DNA of 64,000 nucleotides from NCBI GenBank assembly GCA_021521415.1, contig JAIQDT010004220.1, positions 1-64,000 of the forward strand, in the 5' to 3' direction. Numbering within the stretch: the first letter of the stretch is position 1; the number at the start of each line of letters is the position of its first letter. Shown here piece by piece: positions 23,742 to 36,159 of the stretch. This stretch comes from Bidens hawaiensis (Eukaryota; Streptophyta; Magnoliopsida; Asterales; Asteraceae). Below the pieces are notes generated by a model. It saw only the letters and a list, made by a program, of their open reading frames with translations, ran no database searches and was not told the origin of the DNA. The position numbers were made by a program, and so were the translations under genes.

Positions 23742-26700
23742 GTAACACCCCGTAACCGCAGCGGAAACGTACACGGGATGCAACAGACACATCTGATATC
23801 AACAGTATTGCTTATAAAGAAAACACCACTACATTAATTTAAACGAATTACATTGTTCCGAGTTTCGTTACCATCTAGGTGTTATCACATAAGTTTTACC
23901 GATAGTACATTAACATATTTAATGCAAAATATAGATCCTTAATCTTCCACAAAATAGCACACATCATCAAGCACGTATCATTCATTCCAATTTGGGTGTA
24001 CCTAGAAAGCATGTAAAGAAAACGGGTCAACTACGAATAGTTGGTGAGTTTCACTAATTTAAATAAACCATGACAAATCATTTTAATAATCATAAATTAA
24101 TGATGTAATTATGCTGAGCCTACAAGTGAAAACTCTGTTAACCCCGAAACACATTTAATAACCTCTGGGGACACTGTTAACCCAGAAACACATTTAATAA
24201 CCTCTGGGGACACTGTTAACCCAGAAATACATTTAATAACCTCTGGGGACACTGTTAACCCAGAAATACATTTAATAACCTCTGGGAACACTGTTACCCC
24301 AGAACACTGTTTCGGGCCTTACAATATTAGCAACTCAGACAATTACCATCTCAATTCATTACCGTACGATTCCCGTACAATAAACATTATATAAATACAT
24401 TCATTTCCATGCGATCGGCATGTACTTAAACACTTTGATAAAAACATGCTTTCCGCCCGGGAAAATATTTAAAACAGTTCAGTAAAAAGGGGCTCGTGAA
24501 AACTCACCTTTTTGTGAGCAAGATGTAATACTGTGAACGGCTACCGGCCCGGATCTGTAATACGATCCCTAAGTCGTTACTACACAATTTCTATTAATAT
24601 AACTTAAATTCGTGTTAACCGGTACGTCCGGGGACACTGTTAACCCAGTACCGTACACGATCCGGGGACAATGTTAACCCCGATACACTTCTCAGGACTT
24701 AGATTGTGATATCATTTAGAGTTCTTTAGTCAAAACTACCATTAGTTTGTTTTCTCGTTTGCGTGCCTAGCACGGTTATTCGTCTTTATGTTTTCAAAAA
24801 TGAGTTTGGCCACATACGACCCGAAAATAGTTGTTAGTGATATTTTAATTAAAGTGGTGAAATTAGAGCTCGGTTTAGACATCTCGTTTGGCCGCGGGGC
24901 CCGTTTCCGTCTTTAATATACCGGAAACGACTAAATCGGGTAAATTACCCAAATCATCCGAATTATTTTCGGATGATTTATTTTTACTTGATTAACTTAA
25001 TTTCATTAATATAGTCCATTTTTAAGGTTTTTATACACCTGTCAGCTCGCTTAGGCGAACTTTGCCGTTTACACGTTTTAAGCTTTAAAAGTTTGTTTTT
25101 AAGTTCCATTTAGCACAAATAAATATCCGTTTAGTCTCGGATCTTGAAATTTTGTACAAATCAGTTTTTGACAGTAAGGAATTTTATAAAAATATTTCCA
25201 GAATTAATTTTTATATTTAACATTTATTTATCTATTTTTAAACGTCATTTAAACACCAAATATGCCGAAAATACCAAACGACCTTAGAAAAATCCCAAAT
25301 TTTTCTGGGATGACTCCTGCCATCCACATAGTTCCCAGTAATTTTTACAGAACCAAAAACTCATTTTTCATGCCATTTTCACCAAAACCGAGCTAGAAAA
25401 CCCTAGAACTCGTTTACCGAAAAGCCTACTTAGACTTCTCCAATGGACCTGAAATTTTGTGTGTGACTTTTATATGTTATAAAAAGCTTATCTAAATATT
25501 TCCAGAATTTTTCATGATGCTTAGCTATTTTTCACCTTTTTTAGCCAAAACCGAGCATTAAATTCACCAAATATTCATCCTTTACCAAAAATTACCAAAA
25601 TTTCACAGATCTCATATTTTCATGTGTAGATCATCTCTGTGAAATTTCGTGACTCAACTCTAAGTATACCACAATCTGTCTAAATCTTACAAATCATACG
25701 AAAAACCGAACTACCTTGTGTTTCTAGCTTTAGATCGCAAAGATCTTGCTTTCTAGCCTTTGCTAGCAACTAGCTACAACACCTACAAGCACAACAACAC
25801 CACACCAAGCAAGTTATACCCACAATCAAGCCATTTCTTTCATGGTTTCGGTTAAGACATCAAACAAAGATTTTAACCGTAAAAATTCGTTTTTGACTCT
25901 TTTAACTCCTTTCTTGGACCAAGATCCCTTGTATAACTTGTATACATCACTTGATCATGCAAGAATCGGTTTCATCTCGGGTTTTCACCCATTTTTCATT
26001 TGAAACCTCATTTTCTCAAGATTATGGAATCAAAACTATGAATTAATCATTATAACCATGTTTTTACCTTGTGTTTCTTGCTTAAAAATCAAAGATTTAG
26101 GATGAATGTGTAAAGGGTTGAGAGGATTTGGAGAGTTGGAAGGTAGAAAAAAGAAAATGAAGTGTGTGTGTGTGTACCCATGGACCGATCGGTCCATGTA
26201 TGTGTGGGGGGGGCCCACATCTCCAACCTTGGCCACACATTTGGATTGTGTAATCCGGATAACGTTGTGGATAATCTGGTTCAGTTCGTTTTTCGGTTAA
26301 ACACTTAATTCGGCTTAAAACGAGGCTAAAACGATCGTTTTTTCGGCTTAAAAATAAAATTTATATAAAACTGATTTAAAATCTTTAAAAACTTAAACCA
26401 TGACATTTATTGACTCAACACATCATATTGTCGGTCATTGTCCATCTTTTTCGGCTTGATCGATCGTCTCTTGCTTGGTTTGATGTTAAAGGTTTCGTTT
26501 ATCGTACCGACGAACTAATAAATCGAAATCCTTTTTCTGTGCTATAATTCACTTATCCCGAAGCTTTAATACTTCGTACACATCACTAAACATTATATAT
26601 TTCGTCTATAATGTAATCCCCGATTCGTTCGGGTTTCAATAACCGTTCAGCGATTAATCGTAATTTCAATACGACTAGCTGTATATTCGAGTATAATTCG

Positions 26701-26816
26701 TACTGTGAATCTTATATACTCGTATAAACACATTATATTCTATATATTCAGTATTGAATAACACGTAAATAGTATATTCCGGCTAGGGTATACCTGAATT
26801 TGCCGGAATCGTTACA
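23742..26816 (-). mobile_element. Element B, 5' LTR (3.08 kb)
   Basis: The upstream LTR of the minus-strand element runs TGTAACACCCCG to CGTTACA in plus orientation. It pairs with 14585-17664 and is flanked by TAGCT at 26817-26821. It includes the 39-bp array at 24136-24291. Differences from the partner are scattered and of ordinary type. Confidence 0.94.
24136..24291. repeat. 4 x 39-bp tandem repeat in LTR B (right copy)
   Basis: Same 39-bp array as at 14980-15135, here more uniform: every unit but the first reads GTTAACCCAG. Copy number equals the partner LTR, so the array predates this insertion. Confidence 0.92.
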
Positions 26817-27968
26817 TAGCTTATATCTCATCATTTCTAGGTACAACATAAGGATCCATGTTTTATCTTGAATGGAGTATCAAAGTATTCTTTTTACCAT
26901 TTCTAGTTTCCAAGAACATGAGTTACCATGAATGATTATAAATCATCAACCTTGATGTATTGAATTTAAAGTGATAAAACATTTATTCATCAAGTGATAA
27001 TTGCAATATAACCATGTACTATACCAAACTAAACCACATGTTTCACATAATCATCAAGTAAAACAAAGCTTCTTCATAGATTATAGATGGTAAATTGAGT
27101 TTAGCTCATAATGAGCATTGTTATGAACAGAAAGGAGATGATGATAACAAACACATAATTAAACTAGAACAATCTAACCAAATGTGGATGAACCTCCCTT
27201 CTTAATAATGGATTATGATGGTGTTGATGATGATGGATGATGATGATAACCTCCAAGCCTTCAAACTCCACACTAATCTTCAATATGAGTGTAATGTGGG
27301 TGTTTTTATAAGTGAAAACTGTATAGAAATCTACTTCAAGCACACCAATTAGGTGCAACATGAGCCTATTTACAGGCAGTTTGGAATGAGAGGCACGACC
27401 CAGTGCTTCATGAGGCACGGCCCCCCGTGTCCAGGTGTCCAGTCGCATTAAATCATGTCAGATCGTACATGATGACTCACCACGGCCCTGTGCTTCCTGA
27501 GGCACGGCCCCCGTGCTTTTTAGTGGCATGTGCTAATTCTTTTGTTGTTTCTGAAAGGTGACCATGGCCCCGTGTTACCAAAAGCACGACCTTGTGTCCA
27601 GCTGTCCACTATTTTGTCTTTTCTTGTAGATTTTTGTCTTTTCTGAAACGTGAGCATGACCCCGTGTTACCAGAAGCACGGCCTCGTGTTTCCAGAAGCA
27701 CAACCCCGTGTTTCTTGAAGCACAGCCCAATAAAATATTTTTGTATTTACACGGTGTAAATATTTTTGTATTTTTATCTTTTTCGTTTTTTATTAAATTT
27801 GAGTAATGATTTTTTTATTAATTTTTTTTAAACTTTTCTTGAGGGTATTTTTGTGTGACTAGAATCATTCTCATCATTATTATTTTTGTTTTTTTAGAAT
27901 AAATTGACCCAATAAAATAATATATATGTTGTTTATAAAAATGAATAATAATAAGATTTAAAGAATTT
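26817..27968. repeat. Gene-free flank with CACGGCCCCGTG repeat cluster
   Basis: The right flank of element B starts with the duplicated TAGCT. From about 27390 to 27730 there are roughly ten variants of a half-palindromic block of the type GCACGGCCCCGTGTT, spaced 15-45 bases. The rest is AT-rich with no gene. The block probably belongs to an old retroelement. Confidence 0.5.
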
Positions 27969-28150
27969 AAAGGGGCCACCAAGCGTACCAGTTTCTACCA
28001 CAACGCTACGCCACGTTGATCTGTAGCCAGCGGCTACGGAATCAGCAATTCCTGGCTGTTGCCCACCCACGCCATATGATTCTGTTCCCATCTTCTTTTC
28101 TTTCCAGTACTTTCTGACCCACTGCTTCAAAAACAAATAATGGCCCCTTT
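27969..28150. mobile_element. Possible small inverted-repeat element (182 bp)
   Basis: Perfect 10-bp terminal inverted repeats, AAAGGGGCCA at 27969 and TGGCCCCTTT ending 28150, enclose a segment visibly richer in GC than its neighbours and open on the minus strand. No convincing target duplication was found. It could be a MITE or a captured exon; the product is not recognisable. Confidence 0.35.
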
Positions 28151-28358
28151 TCATTTTAATATATTTTTTACTCTATTAGAAAATTAAACGAAAATAATTA
28201 AGTTTTGGCTAGTGGTGTTTATTTAGACCTTTTTAAAATTGAATAATTTTACTCGTTAATCTGTTTTTGACTTGTTTAACACATTTTGTTACCACCCAAT
28301 CTCACTGATTTCAAATGTTTTTGACTTGAATAAATTATGCCTCGGGTTTGGGTTAAAC

Positions 28359-28941
28359 TAGGGTTGTAAACGAACCGATAAAAAACGAGGCATTGTTCAT
28401 TTTCGTTCATTAAACATGTATCAAATAAACGGACACTTCACGGATATAAACTAATACAAACAAACATATCATAGACTGAAAAATAAAAGCAACATTCTTA
28501 AACTAAAAAAATAGAAATAATCACCCATAATATATATAAAAGTTTATATACAATCATCTAAATAATAAGACATAATGATCATTAACATAGTATGAAAGTT
28601 AAGGTGATAAAATAGTACAAATTTAAATATAAAAAAAAGTTAAATCTTATAAAAATAAAGTACGATATAAAATACTAGAAAAACTTTAATGTTGAGCATA
28701 AACAAAGTAGCGTAAACAAACAAACATTAATGAACATAAACAAACGAACCTTAAAGAACATAGATGAACGAACAAAGATGAACGTGTTCACAAACACAAC
28801 GAATGAACATGACCTTAATTCATTGTCATTCATTTAATTAATCGAATACAAATCCTTATCCATGTTAGTTCTTTGTTAAACGGATGAACGTAAACAAACT
28901 TCCAACCAAACAGTTTGGTTCATTTACATTTTACAGCCCTA
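28359..28941. mobile_element. hAT-type MITE, 583 bp, with 8-bp target duplication
   Basis: Ends are TAGGGTTGTAAACGAACC and its near-complement GGTTCATTTAC...TTTACAGCCCTA. Perfect 8-bp GGTTAAAC duplications lie at 28351-28358 and 28942-28949. The interior is AT-rich with GTTCAT/ATGAAC motifs typical of this family and encodes no transposase. Its flanks (TAGTGGTGTTT near 28210, AACACCCCTAC near 28992) resemble the ends of an older, enclosing hAT-like element, so it may be nested. Confidence 0.88.
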
Positions 28942-28949
28942 GGTTAAAC

Positions 28950-30580
28950 TATTCAATCATTCTAGCCGCAGCCCACCAACCCAACACGATTAACACCCCT
29001 ACTGTATGTGAAGATAATGTATGCTTGGAAGTGCTGGCTTTATTGATTCGACTTTTATAAACCATTCGGAATATGAAAATTACAGATGTCAGACTGAGAA
29101 CTAAAGACAACGAAGAATATCACATTGTGCGTTTCCGTTCTAGTTCGATATGTTTTTATGTGAATTCTTTTATACAATTACTAATTAAAAAATATATACG
29201 TAATACATTAATTTATATATTATTAATGTTTTTAATTTTAAACTTTTAACGACTATATGATACACTTTATAAAAAATATTAAACGTTTAACCTTTTATGT
29301 TATACCCTCTCACACCTTACTATTAGAACAAATGTACATCTTACCATGACAACAAACATAAGGCTTAGGTCAGTAGGACTTGATCCACAAAGTGATCCAA
29401 TATATTTACGAAACGTCGGCGCTGACGTAACACATGATCAAGCTTCAAAGGATGTAGTTGTCCAGGTGATCCGAGGCTTGATTGTTTTTTTTAAATACTA
29501 CTTTTCTAATAAAAATTCATTATTTTACATCAATATAATTTAAAACATTATATTAATAATGATATAAACATTCATTAATAATAATTTAAAAAATTAGTAG
29601 TCTAATACAAGATTATCGGGTCTTCTATCCCACAAATGCTTGACAAACTCATGCCGAATGTTGTCGTGTATAAAAATGGAGAGAAATATAGTTTGGTAAA
29701 GGGAAAGTGTGGTTTTTTAAGAGAATAAGAGAGAATGAGGTGAGTTTTAATTAAAATGGAGTGTGTGGATTAGTATTTATAGGTTATTTTTTTTTAAAAA
29801 AAAAGAAAGAAAAAACCCAAGCCCCCGACGACTTTTTTGAGCACATCCACGTCCAACTGGCTCTTTTGAGCCCTATGGTCCGGCTCGCTCCGGGCATTCG
29901 CGCCCCCCGTTCACGAGAAGGTGATAGTGATGTACCAGGCGGTTACGTCGCTCACGCTCAGAGGTCCGCGCCCCACTACTCTTATTGTTTGATGTGATAA
30001 AAATTATTTTAATAAATTTTATACTATAAATAACAGTGTCATAAAAGAAAATCTGATAGTACACGTAGGCAGGTAAGAATCTTTACACCTCCATTGTCAA
30101 GTGACACGTCTAACGATATCTGCTCCCAACCTCCCCCAAAATATCTTCAGCTGGGCCCCACATACTAAACCTTAGACCACACAAAATATAATATTTTATA
30201 ACACGAGGAAACCCCTCCTGTTCTCCCCATCGTTGGACACGTGGCATTAACTCTCTCTCATTATTGACCACAAGTTTCGACGGTGGAAATTTCTATAACT
30301 CATTCTCTTTCTCTTGTGTAAAGACATTTATGCCCCTACAGGGCATCCGTATGTTTCTAGAGTTTTTAACTTCTTTTTATTTTTCCCTTTTAGAACGTTA
30401 ACATTCTTCTTGTGTTAAACTCATCATATTCTCAAATTTTAAAAATCTCGTTATTTTATTCTGAGCAAATTATGTTGTCTTAACCGAATTCGCGCTGTTT
30501 TTAGAGTTTGGCTTGGGCGTTTCACTGGATATCATTCCGTCGGCTGCCACTTGACAGTCGTTGTGCCGTCTAGCGTAACA
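28950..30580. other. Gene-free region with a promoter-like patch
   Basis: No coding region stands out. 29000-29780 is AT-rich; 29820-29990 is GC-rich and unassigned. Around 30100-30330 there is a mixture seen in plant promoters: an AAAATATCT evening-element match near 30139 and a CACGTG G-box inside ACACGTGGCA near 30237. No gene start follows before the hAT element at 30589. Confidence 0.35.
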
Positions 30581-30588
30581 CACGGTGG

Positions 30589-31339
30589 CAGGCCTGGCCC
30601 GTGGGCCAGCCAAGTAAGGCATTGGCTTTGGGCCTCCAATCTTAAAAGGCCTCCAGCTAAACCAAGGGTTATATAGTATGGGCTTTCATATTCAGAATTG
30701 GGCTTTTTTAATTGGTAATTGATTATTCATTAATAGGCCAGAAGCAACAATGAAGAGGCCTTAACCTAAAGCAACTATGGCAAACGCAGGAAGCGGCAAT
30801 ACAGATGGAAGTTCTGTGTTTTTTAAAGGTGGGAAGCTGGAACATCAATTCTTCGAAGGCAGCTTGATTCAGAGTTCAATAATCGATTAATTTGATTCCT
30901 CTTGTTTCTGTTGGAGCCCTAATTCAATTCAGTTAGTTTGATTTGAAGGCTTGTCGGCTTAATTCTGGTTTTGTTGAACCTATTTTCAAGCTTTAAGGTA
31001 CACTAATAAGTCCTAATTCTTCGTGTTTTGATTTCGTTTTTTGTGAATTTTGATTATTGTTCCTAATTTTTATACTTAAATGATGTGAATTGTTTGCTAC
31101 TGAGATTAGATTCTTTGTGAATTTGTATATAACTTTTGAATTATAATGTAAAATAGAACTTGAAAGTATGAATAATGTCATTCAAAAAGATTAAACAAAC
31201 AAAAATGGGAAGCCTAAAAAATTCTTTAATATTGGTCTAAAGCTCGAGTAAAAGAGAAGAGTTTATATGAAATAGTTTTTGAAATAGGCCCCAACGTTTT
31301 AGTTAGCTTTAGGCCTCATAGACCGTTGAGCCGGCCCTG
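30589..31339. mobile_element. hAT (Tip100-like) non-autonomous element, 751 bp
   Basis: Ends CAGGCCTGGCCC and GAGCCGGCCCTG are imperfect inverted repeats of the CAGGGCCGGC type that marks Tip100-like hAT elements. Perfect 8-bp CACGGTGG duplications lie at 30581-30588 and 31340-31347. The interior resembles an untranslated leader followed by AAG-GTAC and encodes no transposase. It was probably derived from an autonomous element by internal deletion. Confidence 0.87.
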
Positions 31340-31439
31340 CACGGTGGGACGAAAACCCGGGTGAACTCGGGATCCGAACTGACAACCTCGCAAGGTGTAG
31401 CTCAAATAATTCATTGTCAGTAATCACTTAAAGTGACAC

Positions 31440-31505
31440 AAGTATGAATCAAACTTAGATCTCTACTAGATAACCTAAGTTTTTCTACCATTAAGCCACA
31501 AATGA
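31440..31505 (-). mobile_element. tRNA-derived SINE relic
   Basis: On the minus strand TGGCTTAATGGT (31487-31498) fits a Pol III A box, and AGTTTGATTCATA (31443-31455) is a decayed B box about 30 bases further on. The spacing matches tRNA-derived SINE heads. No tail or target duplication was identified, so it is a degraded copy. Confidence 0.4.
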
Positions 31506-31731
31506 AAGGTATAAAGCTATTTAAGATTAATATCAAACAAATTATAGTATACTTTGTACATTATTATAAAATTAATACATTTTATATAATCGATACAAAT
31601 TAATATACATACATAAATGTGAGAGATCACAATAAAATTAAACACGCTAGATTAACTTAACATGTTAAAACACTCTTTTATGGTTAAAGAGACATCACTA
31701 ACCAGAGAGGTATTAGTGTAATTATATTTAA

Positions 31732-32251
31732 TTAGTTTTTATCTCGTGTATTACGGAGGTGTTTTATATTATTTGGTTTTAATATTTAATTATTTTTTGA
31801 ATTTTTATTTTTTTATTGTATGAAAATTAATAATATATTTATGGTTTGATGATAAATTATTTCACAAATAAAAGAAATGTTATAACTTGGTTTAAAAGCT
31901 ATATGAGTTTGATGAGACCCAAGACCCATTTAGTTTTTTTACTATTAAATTGGGTTTTTAATTATAAATAATATATATCTTTTTTTAAATAAATCAGATA
32001 TTAATTTTTAGTATATCCATACTTTATAGAATTTTTATATCAAATATTTGGTAAGATTAGTTTTTAATTTAATGAGATGTTATAACTCGTTTAAGAAATA
32101 TCTGGGTTTGATAAGACTCATATCCGTGAATTCGGGTCAAATGCATAAACAGTCTCCATTTAAAAATCAAGCAAATCTGATGACTTCAAAATAAGAAGGA
32201 GCGACCACATCACGACACGTATGCTATAGTTTCGTTTATATATATTATAGA
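31732..32251 (-). mobile_element. Non-autonomous Helitron, 520 bp
   Basis: On the minus strand it starts TCTATAATATATATAAACGAAAC after an A and ends with a hairpin (CTCCGT...ACACGAG), then ATAAAAACTAA, followed by T. TC start, subterminal hairpin, CTRR end and A/T host site are the Helitron signature. The interior matches 61745-62246 (ATATATAAACGAAAC, TGACCCGAATTCACGG, GTTATAACATCT). It has no coding capacity. Confidence 0.8.
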
Positions 32252-32796
32252 TTGTCGAATAAAGTTTTGTTTTAAGAAATCTTAAAATAAACCGAATTTA
32301 AAATTAAAAAATCTTAAAATTAACGCAAAAACATTTACAATACGGTATAATACAAACGGTGGGTTGTTTTGAGAGAGATGGTATCTCACTTAACATATAA
32401 ATTTTGAAAAATAAAAAATTGTAATGTTTCGTTAAACTAAAAATATTCTTTCAGTTAATCGATAGTAATTATTTTAAGTTGTATAATGAATACTTTAAAC
32501 ACTTTTCTTTCGGTTTTCAATAAAGCTATTTAGCCTCATTATTAGAAGGAAACATGTTACCCATATTATTATCGATGTTCAACAACTTTACACGATCACT
32601 ATAATTAATATATCAACGGGTGTGGACTGTTATACTCATGCGAGTGACGTTGCGATAGCACGATTCTGAATGTCAAAATATAGATTAAAACAAAAAGCCG
32701 TATTGCGAACGTGTTAATTCTATATCTTTAATAAAATTGAATGCTAAAGCTGCATTTCAAAAATAACGCAAACAAATCTTAAGAAAATGAATGCTA
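32252..32796. other. Gene-free AT-rich spacer
   Basis: I see no gene. A short GAATGCTAAAG string is repeated about 50 bases apart (near 32739 and 32789) next to the 3' end of the LINE. Confidence 0.4.
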
Positions 32797-34985
32797 AAGA
32801 AAACAACAACAATCATACTCTGTAAATTCCACAAATAGCAAAAGCTAATTGTAGGGTTTGGGAAGGATATGATGTATGCATACATTGCCTCTATCCATGA
32901 GGTTGGGGAGGATATGATGTATGCATACATTGCCTTTATTCATGAGGTTAGAGAGACTGCTGCCAAAGAGACCCCAACTTCAAAGCATACAATATAAAAA
33001 CACACATGTACCAATAACAAAACATATAGTGATAAAGTGACCTAGTCAAATACCAACACATATGAAATCATACAATCTAAATAGACATACCAACAAAACA
33101 AACAAGCAAAATCCACCTAGAAAGAGCCTGAGTCCATACGCTAAAGCTAAGATACAAAAGTGGCATTCTTAAAAAGTCCTTAATGTTAATAATATGTCTC
33201 CATGAACTCTTGCCATTGACCATGTCCTCATAGAGATGTAACTCTAACAAATCCTTCCCAATCCGCTCCTCTGAAGTCAATTTGGGTTTGCCTCTACTCC
33301 TCCTTCATTCTACACCAAGGGTTTCCACTGTGCTAACTAGTGTTGTTACTTGTCTCCTCTTCACATGTCCATATCATCTCAATCTCCCCTCCTTTATTTT
33401 TTCACATATACTAACAACTTCTAGTCATTCCCTAAAAACCTCATTTCTTATTCGGTCCAACCTTGTGTGCCTACACATCCACCTCAACATCCTCATCTCC
33501 GCTACCTCCATCTTACGCGCTTGTGTTTTCTTGATGGCCCAACAGTCTGTCACATATAACAAAGCATGTCTAACAACAATCCTGTACAATTTCTCTTTTA
33601 ATTTAGTTGGGAACCTTCTATCACGCAAAACCCTAGTGGCTGCTCTCCACCTACCCTAGCCCACCTGAATGCGATGGTTTACGTCGTTATCCATCACTCA
33701 TGTCTTTATATAAACGATCCTAAATATTTGAACTTAGTGGCTTGTGGAAACACTAGACCTACAATGGTGATCTGAGAGTCTCTGTCGTCTCCAGCACCAC
33801 TGAAATCACATTGGAGATACTCGATCTTCGAGCGACTAATCGTTAGTTCTTTGTCCTCTAGAGCTGCACACCATTCTTGTAACCTCACATTGAGGTTATG
33901 TTAACACAGCATCATCTGCATAAAGCATACACAACGAGACCGTCTTTTGAATCGACCTTGACAACTCATCCATGAGATCGCAAATAGAAAAAGGGCTCAA
34001 TGCTGACTCTTGGTGGAGTCCTATTCCAAAGGGAAGAAATCAGTATCCCCTACAAGCGCCCGAACAATAGTTTTTGTCCTACATACATATATCTAATTAT
34101 GTATATATACCTCCTAGGAACCCCCTACTCTCTAAACTCTCCCATATCAATCTACGTGGCACATTGTCATATGCCTTTTCAAGATCGATGAAAACCATAT
34201 ATAGATCCAGCCTTTTCTCCATATACTTTTCCATCAATCTCCCTAAGATGCGTATTGCTTCCGTTGTTGATCTCCATGGCATGAAACCAAATTGGTTTAC
34301 TGTAATATGGATTTCTCTTATAATTCTTGTCTCGATTACTCTTTCTCATAATTTCATAGTATGACTTGGCAACTTAATCCTTCTATAATTACCACAACGT
34401 TGGGTGTCTCCTTTGTTCTTGTATATTGGCACTATGAAACTACTTTTCCACTAATAAGGCATCTCGCCCGATTTGAAGATAAAGTTGAACAGAGTAGTTA
34501 GCCATTGAACTCCTTTATCTCCCAAACATTTCCACACCTAAATCAGTATGTTATCTATACCCACTACCTTAGCCCTTCCCATCTTCCTAAGAGCTATCAT
34601 CACCTCACCTCGTGTGATACTTCAACAATGACAGTTATTCCGTTGTCGCCTTTGAGTAGTGTTGTTGTTGCTTTGTTGTTGGTAAGTTCTCTCTGTGTTG
34701 AAAAGAATGTGGAAATATGCTTGCCAGCTCAACTTAATCAATATCCTTGAGTAAAAACTCGTTAATCCTTTCCTTTTATAAACTTCATTGTTCCTAGAGC
34801 ATGTCTCATGCGCTCCCTGGTTTTGGCAATCTTAAATATAGCATGCTCCCCCTCTTTTGTTTCTAGACTTTCATACATTCGCCTATAGGCAGTGTTCTTT
34901 ACTTTCGTTATCGTCTTCTTTGCCTCCCTCTTGTACTTTTTGTATCTCTCCCTCAACTATAGTCTCTCTTTCTTGTTCGTGCATC
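32797..34985 (-). pseudogene. Decayed RTE-clade LINE, 5'-truncated
   Basis: Collinear fragments of one RTE-type reverse transcriptase lie on the minus strand in several frames. About 34956-34762 has REAKKTITKVKNTAYRRMYE; 34282-34097 has DLYMVFIDLEKAYDNVPRRL (an RT palm motif); 33888-33706 has ATKFKYLGSFI; 33628-33425 has AEMRMLRWMCRHTRLDRIRN; 33280-33150 has LLELHLYEDM and SSWRHIINIKDF. The 3' tail ends with an ATTTACAGAGTATGATTGTT-type sequence and a GTT run at about 32800, typical of plant RTE 3' ends. A 43-bp direct repeat lies at about 32870-32955. Endonuclease and the first part of RT are missing, and frameshifts and stops are numerous. Confidence 0.85.
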
Positions 34986-36159
34986 TCAGGAGATCCCCTA
35001 AGAAAAGTTAAAAAAGTAAAACTCAACTATTTAATATTGCACAAAGACAAAAGGAAGGCTTATTAGTCTGTATAAAAGGATGACATGAAAACCAATTCAT
35101 TATCTTTCTTTTATTTAAAGAAAAAATAAGAAAAAGTTGCATATATTTTTTATTTTATTTTAAAAGGAAATCTGGTTCAACTTCAACGTTTATAAAGTAC
35201 ACACCTAAACTTTCTAAATTTGTAATTTATGTTTCTAGATTTGTAGAGAGTTAAACTTTCTTAAAAATCAATTCCTATCTATAACAAACTCAAATGTGGT
35301 TCATACTTTTATGGATCATTGTAGATAGTTTATTTTCCATATAAAACAGTAAAACCAAATATTTGATATTTGTTGGTACAATAAATAACGGGACAAGAAA
35401 AGCACTGATATCTCCAATGGGTTCGAGACTTACAGGGATCCTCTTGAGACCCACCTCAGTTGCGAGAATAAGTTAAGTGGTTTTATGTGAATAATAGTAT
35501 GGTATATCAGAGTGAGTAAAAGTGAGCAAAAAAGAAGATGATGCAAACTTGACGTGCTAAGACGCTTTCTTATAGCTTGGAGAGTTTGAACTGATCAACT
35601 TATCGGAAGACTTGAAAGAATACCACGTCTTTCCTGTTTCCCGGATCACAGGGAGACCTTGCCATTTTAGGAAGTTAGAGATTTTGTCCACTGGACAATA
35701 CATAACCCTCTTTTCCACCACGTGCTATAGCAGTACTATGAGTCAAGCTTTTTGATTCTATAATACATTGTAGCTGTTATGTCAAGAAGATGTCATTTAA
35801 CTTAACTTTCTAAAGCATTTACGCCTTGAAGGTAGCAAAGGATCTTTATTGACGGATCTGAAGCTTTGAATTTGGTTGTTTACTTACTCGACTTGCTATT
35901 AAAACATGTACCTTAAATTACATATTTGTGTAAAATATAAAAAATTACATTTTGTCAGTATAAAACACCTTAGTGGCATTGTCGTTAATTCATAAAGAAC
36001 CAAGGGCAATTTGAAAACGTGAAAGCAAATTGCTCCCCTTATCTTTTTACCCTTCTTCCTTCCATTGGGTTTCTTATTCAAGAGAGAGAAAAAACAAAAG
36101 AATTCTAGAGAGAGAAAAAGAAAACTCAAGATCTGCAATTGTGAAATCTATCAAACAAC
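34986..36159 (+). promoter_or_regulatory. Upstream region of the B-box gene, with G-box
   Basis: This 1.2-kb stretch before the B-box start has no recognised transposon. A perfect CACGTG G-box lies at 35719-35724, about 436 bases before the ATG; such sites are bound by HY5/PIF-type light regulators in Arabidopsis. Just upstream of the ATG is a GAGAGAGAAA-rich leader (36080-36125) typical of plant 5' untranslated regions. No clear TATA box was chosen. Confidence 0.5.

Noticed and set aside
29873..30064. GC-rich frames around 29820-29990 as a host exon
   Set aside because: No start context, splice sites or recognisable protein pattern; left unassigned.
33282..33659. 125-residue plus-strand frame
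   Set aside because: Antisense shadow of the RTE reverse transcriptase remnants, which match known motifs on the minus strand.
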